A stretch of DNA of 64,000 nt, taken from Azospirillum thermophilum. GTDB taxonomy: Bacteria > Pseudomonadota > Alphaproteobacteria > Azospirillales > Azospirillaceae. Each line of letters begins with the position of its first letter. Position 1 is the stretch's first letter. The stretch covers positions 818,609 to 882,608 of the forward strand of contig NZ_CP029356.1 of NCBI RefSeq assembly GCF_003130795.1. Direction: 5' to 3'. Under the pieces are notes generated by a model. It ran no database searches, was not told the DNA's origin, and worked only from the letters and a program-made list of their open reading frames with translations. The position numbers and the translations under genes were made by a program. This document shows positions 1 through 7,494 of the stretch, one piece after another.

Positions 1-554
1 AGCGGATAGCCCGGCGGCATCCCGGCCAATGGCCGCTCATACCCGATGAGCCCGTCCGAAACCGCCGGCCGCGACTTGTAGGTCAGGTCGGAATAGCCGT
101 CATCGTCGCGCAACCCGAACCGGCCGAAGAAGCGGTTCACCACCGCCAGCGGCGTCAGCGTTCCGTCGAGGGAACGGCGGACGCCGGTCTGCCCCAGGAC
201 GGCAACCTTCAGCCCGCGGTCCATCGCCTGCTCGATCCAGCGGACATAGTCCTGCGCATCGGCGAAGGGATCTCCGGCGAACCACGTGATCACGCCGCGC
301 AGGTCACGATAGCGGTCGGGGTCCGGCAGGCCTTGCGCGACATCCCAATAGACCACCGACAGGCCGAGGTGGTTCAGCGGCAATTCCGCCATGGTATGGA
401 TGCGCGACAGGCGGATCGTCTTCTCCTCCCGCAGGTCGACCAGCGCCAGGACGCTCCGCTGCACCACCGCCTCGGCAGCCCGCGCCGGGAGCATCTGGGC
501 GACCGGGAACAGGATCAGCAGCAGGACCGGAAGGAGACGGCGCACAGGACTCAC
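1..554 (-). CDS. Secreted PelA-middle-domain-like protein (partial, 3' end beyond window)
   Basis: The gene runs off the left edge, so only the first 184 residues are visible. It starts at a GTG whose bases overlap the stop of the upstream GH114 gene (GTGA overlap), so the two are translationally coupled. The N-terminus is a clear signal peptide: basic residues, a Leu/Ile/Val core, then an ARAAEA cleavage region at about 24-29. The mature part has the pattern VLALVDLRE, then AELPLNHLGLSVVYWDV, then RGVITWFAGDP and KVAVLGQTG. From memory this resembles the Rossmann-like domain that follows the hydrolase domain in the Pel polysaccharide protein PelA. If so, PelA is split here into separate hydrolase and downstream polypeptides. 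A C-terminal deacetylase domain would lie outside the window and cannot be checked. Confidence 0.6.
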   Translation of the reverse strand, partial: MSPVRRLLPVLLLILFPVAQMLPARAAEAVVQRSVLALVDLREEKTIRLSRIHTMAELPLNHLGLSVVYWDVAQGLPDPDRYRDLRGVITWFAGDPFADAQDYVRWIEQAMDRGLKVAVLGQTGVRRSLDGTLTPLAVVNRFFGRFGLRDDDGYSDLTYKSRPAVSDGLIGYERPLAGMPPGYP

Positions 555-1423
555 GACGGCTCCGGTACCAGCCGGTCCAGTTCGACCGTCGCGACATAGG
601 GGGAAAAGCCGTTCGCCCGCTGCCGGGCATAGATCGCGCGCATCCCCTCGGCGTCGGCAGGGTCCCAGTAATCCAGCGAGAATAGGTTAAGGCGGGGGTT
701 GAGTCCCTGGGCGGCCTTCAGCGCCTCCACCTGGAACCGGTAATCCTCCTCGCTCTGGATATGCGGCTTCTTCTCCGCGAAGTCCCAGCCGGCATAGACG
801 CTCTCGCCCAGCGCGTCGCTGATCGCCGTGGCGGTCTGCGGCAGGATCTCGTAGGCGCGGTTCTGCATGATGCGGATATGCGGCCAGTTGGCCCGGATTC
901 CCCGCACCAGCCGCCACGCCCCCTCCGTCATGCCGGCCCAGCGCACCGGGTCCGTGCGCTCCAGATGCGGCGGATTGTCCAGGGTATCGAGGAAGATGCC
1001 GTTGAAGCCGTCATGCAGCAGGGCCGGAACCAACTCCTCGATCACCAGCTTGACCCAGCGGCGGTCGCGCACGTCGACATAGAAGCTGCCGGGCCAGTTG
1101 GGATTCTCGTCGGCCAGGATGCCCCAGCCTTTCACCCGCTCGAACCAGGGGCGGTGCTGCTCCACCTCGCCCAGGCTGATGTAGCCGAGCAGGGTCTTGC
1201 CGCGGTCCTTCAAGGGCTGCAGCGGCGGGTGGTAGCGGCTGTCCAGCACCAGCAGCGAATAGGGGGAGAAGGCGCGCGGCGGCTCCTTGTCGGAATAGTA
1301 GACCGCCCAGCGCAGGGGGCCGGCCGCCGCCTCCCGGCCGGACGGCAGGGCGGCACCGGCCAACCCGGCCGCCATGGCCCGGATCACGCTGCGCCGCCCG
1401 ATCGCGACCTCCCGTCCCGTCAC
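551..1423 (-). CDS. GH114-type endo-alpha-1,4-polygalactosaminidase (PelA hydrolase-like)
   Basis: The protein has 290 residues and is exported. The family cleaves alpha-1,4-linked galactosamine polymers such as Pel. A twin-arginine-like leader (GRRSVIRAM, residues 9-17) is followed by a short hydrophobic stretch ending near residue 34. The body carries the family signatures LGYISLGEVEQ (79-89), NGIFLDTLDNP (141-151) with Asp146 as the likely catalytic acid, and ALGESVYAGWDF with Glu207. The GTG start at 1421-1423 is chosen because it overlaps the TGA of the epimerase. The frame stays open further upstream, but there it only shadows the epimerase. It sits between an epimerase and a PelA-like gene, which supports a role in making or trimming an exopolysaccharide. 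Confidence 0.82.
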   Translation of the reverse strand: MTGREVAIGRRSVIRAMAAGLAGAALPSGREAAAGPLRWAVYYSDKEPPRAFSPYSLLVLDSRYHPPLQPLKDRGKTLLGYISLGEVEQHRPWFERVKGWGILADENPNWPGSFYVDVRDRRWVKLVIEELVPALLHDGFNGIFLDTLDNPPHLERTDPVRWAGMTEGAWRLVRGIRANWPHIRIMQNRAYEILPQTATAISDALGESVYAGWDFAEKKPHIQSEEDYRFQVEALKAAQGLNPRLNLFSLDYWDPADAEGMRAIYARQRANGFSPYVATVELDRLVPEPS

Positions 1424-2346
1424 GCGAGCCACGCCAGCGTTTCCCGCAACCCGTCCTCCAGCGAGACCTCGCACGCCATGCCGAAGGCGGCGACGAGGCG
1501 CGAGGGATCGCCGATGGACACCCGGATGTCGCCCGGCCGCCCAGGACCATAGCTGCGGTCGAGCGGCCGGCCGGAAATGTCGGCCAGCACCTCGGCCAGC
1601 CGGTTCACCGAGGTCGGGATGCCGGTGCAGACATTGTAGACGGGGGCGCCGGCCTGCGGCTTGTCCATCGCCGCCGTCAGGTAGCGGACGAGATCCTTCA
1701 CATAGACGAAGTCGCGGACCTGTTCGCCGTCGCCGTTGATGGTGATCGGCTGCCCCTTGACGATGCGCCCGGCGAAGATGGAGATCACGCCCGAATAGGG
1801 CGACTTGGGATCCTGCCGCGGACCGAAGACGTTGAAGAAGCGGAATCCGGTGGTCGGGACGCCATGGACCCCGTCCGCCACGCGGGCGTGCAACTCGCAG
1901 CCCAGCTTGTCGGCGCCGTAGGCCGACAGCGGACGGGTCGCCGCATCCTCGGTCAGCGGCATGTCCGGGTTGTCGCCGTACACCGCCGCGGAGGAGGCAT
2001 AGACGACAGGAACCGGCCCGCCCGACCGCGCCCGGCGCGCCGCATCGAACACGGCGATGGTGCCCGACAGATTGGCATGATGAGTCTCCAGCCAAGCCTC
2101 GCGCGACCGGTCGACCGACGCGACCGCGGCAAGGTGGAAGCAGCCGTCGACGCCCCGCATCGCCGCCTCGACCGCCGCGGCATCGGCGACGTCGCCAAGC
2201 GTCACCGGAACGCCGTCCGGCAGATTCTCCCGCTTTCCGGTGGACAGGTCGTCCAGAACCCGGACCTCGTGTCCCGCCGCCAGCAGACGCTCCACCAGGT
2301 GCGATCCGATGAAGCCGCACCCGCCCGTGACAAGATAACGCGCCAT
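1420..2346 (-). CDS. NAD-dependent epimerase/dehydratase (UDP-hexose 4-epimerase family)
   Basis: This is a 308-residue extended short-chain dehydrogenase that probably inverts C4 of a UDP-sugar. The NAD-binding glycine motif VTGGCGFIGSH lies at residues 6-16, and Asp32 (VLDDLS) fits NAD preference. Ser/Tyr/Lys catalytic residues appear as YASSAAVYG and the YGADK motif. A sugar-binding RFFNVFGPRQDP follows. The gene is first of three overlapping genes with a GH114 hydrolase and a PelA-like protein, so UDP-GlcNAc to UDP-GalNAc conversion for a Pel-like polymer (the role known for PelX) is an attractive inference. Substrate specificity cannot be read from the sequence. Confidence 0.88.
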   Translation of the reverse strand: MARYLVTGGCGFIGSHLVERLLAAGHEVRVLDDLSTGKRENLPDGVPVTLGDVADAAAVEAAMRGVDGCFHLAAVASVDRSREAWLETHHANLSGTIAVFDAARRARSGGPVPVVYASSAAVYGDNPDMPLTEDAATRPLSAYGADKLGCELHARVADGVHGVPTTGFRFFNVFGPRQDPKSPYSGVISIFAGRIVKGQPITINGDGEQVRDFVYVKDLVRYLTAAMDKPQAGAPVYNVCTGIPTSVNRLAEVLADISGRPLDRSYGPGRPGDIRVSIGDPSRLVAAFGMACEVSLEDGLRETLAWLA

Positions 2347-2425
2347 GTCCTTTGCCTTCCCTTCTGGTCGCCGCAGCCGACGCCACGGTCCCGGATGTCG
2401 TTTCGGCGTCTATAACGTCGGGAGC

Positions 2426-2453
2426 GGTCAGGCGGACCGCAACAAGCCTGACC
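2426..2453. repeat. Inverted repeat, 8-bp stem
   Basis: GGTCAGGC at 2426-2433 pairs with GCCTGACC at 2446-2453 across a 12-nt loop. It lies just after the stop of the DivK-like receiver gene on the minus strand. There is no following T tract, so it is at best a weak or Rho-assisted terminator. Confidence 0.4.
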
Positions 2454-2468
2454 TGCGCCGCGGCCCCT

Positions 2469-2888
2469 TCAAAGAGCCGGCGTCGGCGCCGCCTTCAGAA
2501 ATGCGGCGATGGAGCCTTGGAACTCCTTCGGCTTGATCGGCTTGGAGACATGACCGGTGAACCCCGCATCGGCCAGCCGGCGCTTGTCCGCCGGGGTCGC
2601 CAGATTGGTCACCGCCACCACCGGAGTCGGCGCGAGATCGGAGTCGGCGCGGATCTGCTTGATCAGTTCCATGCCCGACAGGTCGGGCATCAGGATGTCC
2701 ATCACCACCAGATCGGGCCGCACCTCGCGCATCAGGTCCATGACGGTGCGTGCGTCCTGCGCCTCGACCACCGAATACCCCGCCTCCTCCAGGCAGCGGA
2801 TGAAGAGCTTGCGCATCAGCACATTGTCTTCGACCACCAGGATGATCTGCGCCTTGTCGTCTGCGCCCATTTCGCCAACGTCCATCAT
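2469..2888 (-). CDS. Single-domain response regulator, DivK-like
   Basis: The protein has 139 residues and is a stand-alone CheY-like receiver with no output domain. The acidic pocket is VVEDN (about 18-22), the phospho-acceptor is Asp64 in VVMDILMPD, a Thr sits in VVAVTNLAT, and the Lys is in SKPIKPKEF. The VVEDN, VMDI and SKPI segments recall the cell-cycle receiver DivK, but alphaproteobacteria carry many paralogues, so the name is not assigned. The first of two tandem ATGs is used as start. An internal ATG six codons on (2870) is also possible. It is transcribed toward the epimerase, with a 122-nt gap holding a small inverted repeat. Confidence 0.9.
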   Translation of the reverse strand: MMDVGEMGADDKAQIILVVEDNVLMRKLFIRCLEEAGYSVVEAQDARTVMDLMREVRPDLVVMDILMPDLSGMELIKQIRADSDLAPTPVVAVTNLATPADKRRLADAGFTGHVSKPIKPKEFQGSIAAFLKAAPTPAL

Positions 2889-3179
2889 GCAGTTCCGCAG
2901 CGTTACGCCGCCAGGGACGGGGGGAAGGGCAAGGAGCCGCCCTCCACGGATGCCGCCAGTTGAGGACGCTTTTACTTTAAAGCCCGTTAACCGGTCAATG
3001 TAACCCATTGTCACCATTTGTAGACCGATGCCACGCCGGGGCATGGGCGGACCTGCCCGGCGGCCCGGACGGTGCCCCATGATTTTTGCGCTGGCGCAGG
3101 GGAACGGCTTTTCGCCATGGTTGGCTGCAACGGCGGCCACGCGCCGCGACGCCCAGAGGCAGGGAGACAGAGCGCCACC

Positions 3180-3800
3180 ATGTCCGACTATACGCTTTAC
3201 GGTCATTTCAACTCGCAGCCGGCGACCCGGATCGCCCTGTTCTTCAACATGGCCGGGATCCCCTTCACCTATCGCCACGTCGACCTGCGGACCGGTCAGC
3301 AGAAGTCGCCGGACTATCTCGCGATCAACCGGTTCGGCCGGGTCCCGACGCTGGTGCACGGCAGCGTCTCCGTCACCGAATCCCCGGTCATCCTGACCTA
3401 CCTCGCGGAGAAGACCGGCCGGTTCGGCGGCCGGGACGAGTCCGAGAAGCGCCGCATCGCCGAATGGCTGAGCTGGCTCGCCGACGTGCTGCTGCCGGTG
3501 CAGCGCGCCCGCGCGCTGCGCAAGTTCAACGGCGATGCGAACGCACTGCCCTGGATCGATGCCGCGGCGGCCAGCGGGCTGGCCCAGTTCGACGAGCATC
3601 TCTCCCACCACGACCTGATCGATGGCGACCGCGTCACCATCGCCGACATCTTCGCCTTCCCCTGGATCGACCTTGCGGAGGAGGCCGCGGTCGACCTCGC
3701 CAAGTACCCGCATGTCGCGGACTGGCGCGAGCGGATGCGGACCGTCCCCGGTGTGCTGGGGCAGTATGCGCTGATGCCCCAGCACGACGTGGAGGCCTGA
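3180..3800 (+). CDS. Glutathione S-transferase family protein
   Basis: This is a 206-residue cytosolic GST. The N-terminal thioredoxin-like half (1-80) has YTLYGHFNSQPATRIALFFN, then the cis-Pro/glutathione-binding region GRVPTLVHGSVSVTESPVILTYL, with the ES pair that binds the glutathione gamma-glutamyl group. The C-terminal helical half contains DGDRVTIADIFAFPWID, the conserved N-capping/Asp region. The start is the ATG after a GGGAGA ribosome site; longer in-frame extensions add nothing recognisable. The substrate is unknown. The gene is convergent with the histidine kinase that follows, with only 7 nt between them. Confidence 0.92.
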   Translation: MSDYTLYGHFNSQPATRIALFFNMAGIPFTYRHVDLRTGQQKSPDYLAINRFGRVPTLVHGSVSVTESPVILTYLAEKTGRFGGRDESEKRRIAEWLSWLADVLLPVQRARALRKFNGDANALPWIDAAAASGLAQFDEHLSHHDLIDGDRVTIADIFAFPWIDLAEEAAVDLAKYPHVADWRERMRTVPGVLGQYALMPQHDVEA

Positions 3801-3807
3801 CGGAGCC

Positions 3808-5364
3808 TCAGGCGGCGACCGGCAGGGCGACCGTCATGCGGAAGCCGCCGGTCGGCCGGTTGTCGGCCCGGACCCGTCCGCCGAACGCCTCGATGTTGCG
3901 GCGGACGATCCACAGGCCGATGCCGAAGTGGGTGGCGCCGGCCTGCTGGGCTGCCGCCTCCTCCTCCGGGATGCCGCGGCCGGGCTCCCGCTGCGAGAAG
4001 TAACGTTCGAAGATGCGGGGGAGATTGGCCGGGTCGACGCCCGGCCCCTCGTCCTCCACCGTCAGCTCGGCCCAGGGACCGTTGCGCGCCAGCCGGACGC
4101 TGACCGCCCCGTCGCGGGGGGAGAAGCTGACCGCATTCTCCACCACATTCTCGATGATCGTCTCCAGGATGTCCTCGCTGGCGCGGACGACCAGCCCGGA
4201 CTCGATGCGCGAGCGCATGTGGAGCTGCCGTTCCGCCAGCAGGCCGGTGTAGCCGCTGGCCATGCGCTCCACCAGCCGCGACAGGTCGACCTTGCGGCGC
4301 GGCGGGGCCAGCAGGTCTGCCGCCGCCTCGTCCATCCGCCGGGTCGAGGAGACGAGCCCGTCCAGCTTGTCCACCGACTTCTCGATCATCGTCAGCGCCC
4401 GCTGGCTGCGGGTGTTGTCGGGCGGCAGGCTGCGGCGCAGCGGTTCCACCGCCTGCCGGATCACCGCGATCGGCGTCTTGAAGGCGTGGGCGTTGTCCTC
4501 GGCGGCGCGCCGCATGGCGCGGGCGCTTTCGCGCAGGGTGTCGACCAGCCGGTCGAAATCCTCCGCCACGCCGGCCAGTTCGGGAACCGTGTTGCGCTTG
4601 GCGAAGGAGCGGTTTCCGTCGCCGTCACCGTCGCCGCCGACGATTTCGCGGGCAAGCTCGCCGAAGCGGCGCAGGTTGCGCCAGACGCCGGCCAGGACCG
4701 CGAGCACCAGGGCCGCCATGCCGACATAGACCATCGCCGCGGCCTGCACCGCCGGCGTGCGCCAGTACGGCCGGCCAAGCGCCGATTCCAGATAGCCGGC
4801 GGTGGTATGGCTGGTGATCAGCGCCCAGCAGCCGAAGGCCGTGTTGATCGGAGTGACGGAGGTGACGAGCTCCTCGCCGCCCTCGTCCTCGTCCGAGCTT
4901 GCCCGCGGCACGCGCAGCGCCAGCGGCGCATTGCCGGCGCAGGAGCCGCCGAGGCGCGACAGAACCCCCTGCTCCAGAAGCTGGCGCCGCTCGGCATCCA
5001 GGACGTCGTTCGGCACGGCCGGGGCGGAGGCGACGTAGAAGAAGCCCTCGCCCCCCGTCATGTTGCGCGGTCGGACCAGCAGCTTCAGCCGGGTCCGGCC
5101 GTCGGCGAAGCGGGCCAGCTCCTTGCCCAGCCCCGGCAGGGCCGAGCGGTCCGCCGTCGCCAGATCGGGCTCCAGCGCGCGGGCGATCAGCTCACCCTGG
5201 CGCTGCGCGCCTTGCAGCAGCAGCACCTGGGTGGCCTCGTCCGCGCGGCGGAACTGGTCGTAGAGAAGGACGGGAACCGTCAGGAAGACGATGGACAGCA
5301 GCGCCAGCCGGCTTGCCAGGGAGCGCCACAGCCACCGTAAGCGATGCTCAGTCGGCAGCCGCAA
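3808..5364 (-). CDS. Membrane sensor histidine kinase, ChvG/ExoS-like
   Basis: This 518-residue inner-membrane sensor has transmembrane helices at about 17-36 and 204-226, a periplasmic domain of about 165 residues between them, a HAMP-like linker, and a dimerisation/phospho-acceptor helix with His293. The H-box reads AHAFKTP, not the usual HELRTP. The ATPase domain has ENVVENAVSFSP (N box), EDEGPGVD (G1) and GIGLWIV (G2). The start is a TTG inside the end of the upstream response-regulator gene (17-nt overlap). An in-frame TGA lies just upstream and no in-frame ATG lies near the start. The partner is the adjacent ChvI-type regulator, so the system probably senses envelope or pH stress as ChvG does. 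Confidence 0.88.
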   Translation of the reverse strand: MRLPTEHRLRWLWRSLASRLALLSIVFLTVPVLLYDQFRRADEATQVLLLQGAQRQGELIARALEPDLATADRSALPGLGKELARFADGRTRLKLLVRPRNMTGGEGFFYVASAPAVPNDVLDAERRQLLEQGVLSRLGGSCAGNAPLALRVPRASSDEDEGGEELVTSVTPINTAFGCWALITSHTTAGYLESALGRPYWRTPAVQAAAMVYVGMAALVLAVLAGVWRNLRRFGELAREIVGGDGDGDGNRSFAKRNTVPELAGVAEDFDRLVDTLRESARAMRRAAEDNAHAFKTPIAVIRQAVEPLRRSLPPDNTRSQRALTMIEKSVDKLDGLVSSTRRMDEAAADLLAPPRRKVDLSRLVERMASGYTGLLAERQLHMRSRIESGLVVRASEDILETIIENVVENAVSFSPRDGAVSVRLARNGPWAELTVEDEGPGVDPANLPRIFERYFSQREPGRGIPEEEAAAQQAGATHFGIGLWIVRRNIEAFGGRVRADNRPTGGFRMTVALPVAA

Positions 5365-6169
5365 CGTCGTCGTCCATCATGTCGGCATCACCGGCGCGGC
5401 TCATGTCCTCGCCGTTCCCCGTCCGCTCACCGGCGCCGCAGCCCCAGCGGTATCCGAAGCCCGGGTAGTTCTCGATGCAGTCGAACTCGGCGTCGACCGC
5501 CCGGAACTTCTGGCGGATGCGCTTGATGAAGGCGCGGACGTTGGCACGGTAGCCCGACGGGCCATAGCCGGCGACGAAGCCCTTGCCATGGACGAGGTCG
5601 TAGATTTCGCGATAGGAGACATCCTCCTCCGGACGGGTCGCCATCAGCTTCACGATGTTGAATTCGGTCAGCGTCAGGTCGATCCGCTTGCCGGACCACA
5701 GCGCCCGGCTGTTCTCCAGGCGGAGCTCCAGATCGCCCAGCGTGTAGGTGTTCTGGGCGGAAGAGGCATCGGTCTCCTCGTTGGCACCCTTGGTACCGTC
5801 GAGGATCAGGCGCATGCGCTTCAGCAGGATCGACAGGCTGCGCGACTTCTCGACGAAGTCCAGCGCGCCGCCGGCGAGCGCCGCCTCTTCATAAATCTGG
5901 TCGGACAGAACGGTCAGGAAGATCACCGGCACCTCGATGCCGCGCGCCCGCATCTGCCGCAGGACGTCGATGCCGTCCATCTTCGGCATGCGCCAGTCCA
6001 GCAGGACGATATCCACCGCTCCGCCTTCGGCGAAGAAGTTCAGCGCGGGTTCGCCGCGGTCGAAGGTCACGACCTCATAGCCCTCGTCCGCCAGATTCAG
6101 GCTGAGGGATTCGCGGAACAGGTCGTCGTCGTCGACCAGGGCGATGCGGGCAATGGTGGACTCAGTCAT
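5348..6169 (-). CDS. OmpR/PhoB-type response regulator, ChvI-like
   Basis: This 273-residue DNA-binding regulator has an N-terminal receiver with LVDDDD (11-16), phospho-acceptor Asp58 in VLLDWRMPKMDG, and Lys108. A winged-helix domain follows, with SYREIYDLVHGKGF, GYRANVRAFIKRIRQKF and ENYPGFGYRW. These segments are characteristic of ChvI and its relatives. The C-terminal tail after the wing is long and acidic. The start at 6169 is chosen over an ATG nine bases upstream because a GGGA ribosome site then has proper spacing. The start overlaps the end of the lipoprotein gene by 8 nt, and its stop overlaps the kinase gene, giving one three-gene operon. Confidence 0.92.
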   Translation of the reverse strand: MTESTIARIALVDDDDLFRESLSLNLADEGYEVVTFDRGEPALNFFAEGGAVDIVLLDWRMPKMDGIDVLRQMRARGIEVPVIFLTVLSDQIYEEAALAGGALDFVEKSRSLSILLKRMRLILDGTKGANEETDASSAQNTYTLGDLELRLENSRALWSGKRIDLTLTEFNIVKLMATRPEEDVSYREIYDLVHGKGFVAGYGPSGYRANVRAFIKRIRQKFRAVDAEFDCIENYPGFGYRWGCGAGERTGNGEDMSRAGDADMMDDDVAAAD

Positions 6170-6809
6170 TGCGGACATTCCCGGCTTGGGCGACAAGTTG
6201 GGCGAAGCATCGGTTGTCGTGATCAGGGACATTTTGGCTGCTCTTCATATCGTAGGAGAGGGCTCGGAAGTCCTGGGTGGACGTCATGTCCATGAAGAAG
6301 AAGACCTTGAGCGTGCAGTCGCCCTTGGTATAGCGCCACACCTTGGCGGGTGGAGCCTCTTCCGTCGAGGCGGGGATTCCGAGAAGGCGGCGGGTTTGGC
6401 TCTGATCGAGACCGACCAGGGTGTTGGGGTCGAGTTTGGGAGGCGGGCTGGCAGGCACCACATCCGGCGGGATCGCTCCGGCGACCGGCTGGGCCGTGGT
6501 TGCGGCTGCGACCGCCGTTCCATCATACGAGGTGGTGCCGGTCCCGGTGCCTTCGGGTACCGTGGCCATCTGCGCCTGGTCGGACGCGGGCGGCGGGATC
6601 GGCTTCACCTTCGGCTTCGGACGGACGGCCTTGGCGACCTTGGCCGGAGACGGCGCGGCCGTGGTCGGCAACCCTTCGACGGGAGTGACCGTGGTGCTGG
6701 GGCACCCGGCCAGCAGAAGCATGCCCAGCATCAGACCCGCACGCGCGATCCGGTTCTTCCGTCCGACGCGTGCCCCAGCCATTTCGCGGATGACCCCCGT
6801 CGTGGTCAT
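6162..6809 (-). CDS. Putative lipoprotein upstream of the ChvI/ChvG-type pair
   Basis: The product has 215 residues. A basic N-terminus and hydrophobic core end in a lipobox LLAGC with Cys at about residue 36. A Pro/Ala/Thr-rich linker of about 100 residues follows. A conserved-looking C-terminal domain starts at NTLVGLDQSQTRRLLG and includes AKVWRYTKGDCTLKVFFF. That pattern (a helix followed by a strand carrying WRY and C) recalls small BamE/OmlA-fold lipoproteins, but I do not assign it. The ATG at 6809 has an AAAGG ribosome site 7 nt upstream; a TTG five codons earlier is less likely. Being first in the operon, it may be an envelope factor whose state the ChvG-type kinase monitors. Confidence 0.75.
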   Translation of the reverse strand: MTTTGVIREMAGARVGRKNRIARAGLMLGMLLLAGCPSTTVTPVEGLPTTAAPSPAKVAKAVRPKPKVKPIPPPASDQAQMATVPEGTGTGTTSYDGTAVAAATTAQPVAGAIPPDVVPASPPPKLDPNTLVGLDQSQTRRLLGIPASTEEAPPAKVWRYTKGDCTLKVFFFMDMTSTQDFRALSYDMKSSQNVPDHDNRCFAQLVAQAGNVRND

Positions 6810-7494
6810 GGTCGGGCCTTTCAAGCAATGTGGTTGAGTGAACGGTCAGTGCTTTCGGGCGAACCGCCGCCACATCCCGCTTCCGGTGACCCCAAACTCA
6901 GTCCAGTCTGGTTAATGCCCCGTTAAACTCACACAAGCTACCCCCTTTTTGCCAAACTGGTTCAAAAATTTGTTTATGATTGTGATGATTTCGCGCGAAA
7001 TCCCAATGACTTGTCTGGCCCTGTTCACCCAAGGGATGGCGCGACATCAACTGGAGTTTCGTACGCGGAAAAGGCAATGCGAATGTCACGTGCATTCGTG
7101 ATCGCGGGGAACCGCCCCTGCGGGAAGGGAACGGGGATAGATCCTGGGGCCACGAGGGTTCACAAGGGTCCACAAAAACAATCGGCGGCGGAGCCACCCG
7201 GGTCTGGCTCCGCCGCCGTTCAGCCGGACGGGCAACCTCTTCATCTTGCATCGACCGGCATGACAGCCGTCGAGTAAGCGGTGCCGCTATAAGTCCAGCC
7301 GTTAATCCGATCAACCGTCAGGATGGTCGGCGATGTAAGGCAAATGCGTTTTCAGCATTACGTCTCACACCACAAAAAGTAATACTGGCCGCGGCTTTCG
7401 TCAAGACTGGACCGTCGACAAAATCGAAGCTGGGGTTCCGTTCGGCTTAAGCCGGCGTGGCGGCGGCTCCCTCTCCCGACACGAACCGGCTGCT
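6810..7494. other. 685-nt intergenic region
   Basis: No convincing gene is present; a 138-codon open frame on the minus strand has no recognisable content. The left half (about 6900-7020) is AT-richer than its surroundings and should hold the promoter of the lipoprotein-ChvI-ChvG operon. The right half contains the terminator of the minus-strand gene that ends at 7495. No motif was firm enough to name. Confidence 0.6.
7177..7217 (-). terminator. Rho-independent terminator for the 7495-8676 gene
   Basis: A perfect 13-bp stem is formed by 7184-7196 and 7205-7217 (GGCGGCGGAGCCA and its complement) around an 8-nt loop. Read on the minus strand it is followed by ATTGTTTTTG. This is the strongest terminator in the left part of the window. 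It lies 278 nt beyond the stop codon of the gene it would serve. Confidence 0.75.

Noticed and set aside
1424..2386. An N-terminal extension of the GH114 protein to 611 residues
   Set aside because: The extra 320 residues are out-of-frame translation of the epimerase gene. A GTG at 1423 with overlap to the epimerase stop gives a normal-length exported hydrolase.
6898..7314. A 138-codon minus-strand open frame in the large intergenic region
   Set aside because: No ribosome site, no domain, and it spans the terminator hairpin at 7184-7217.
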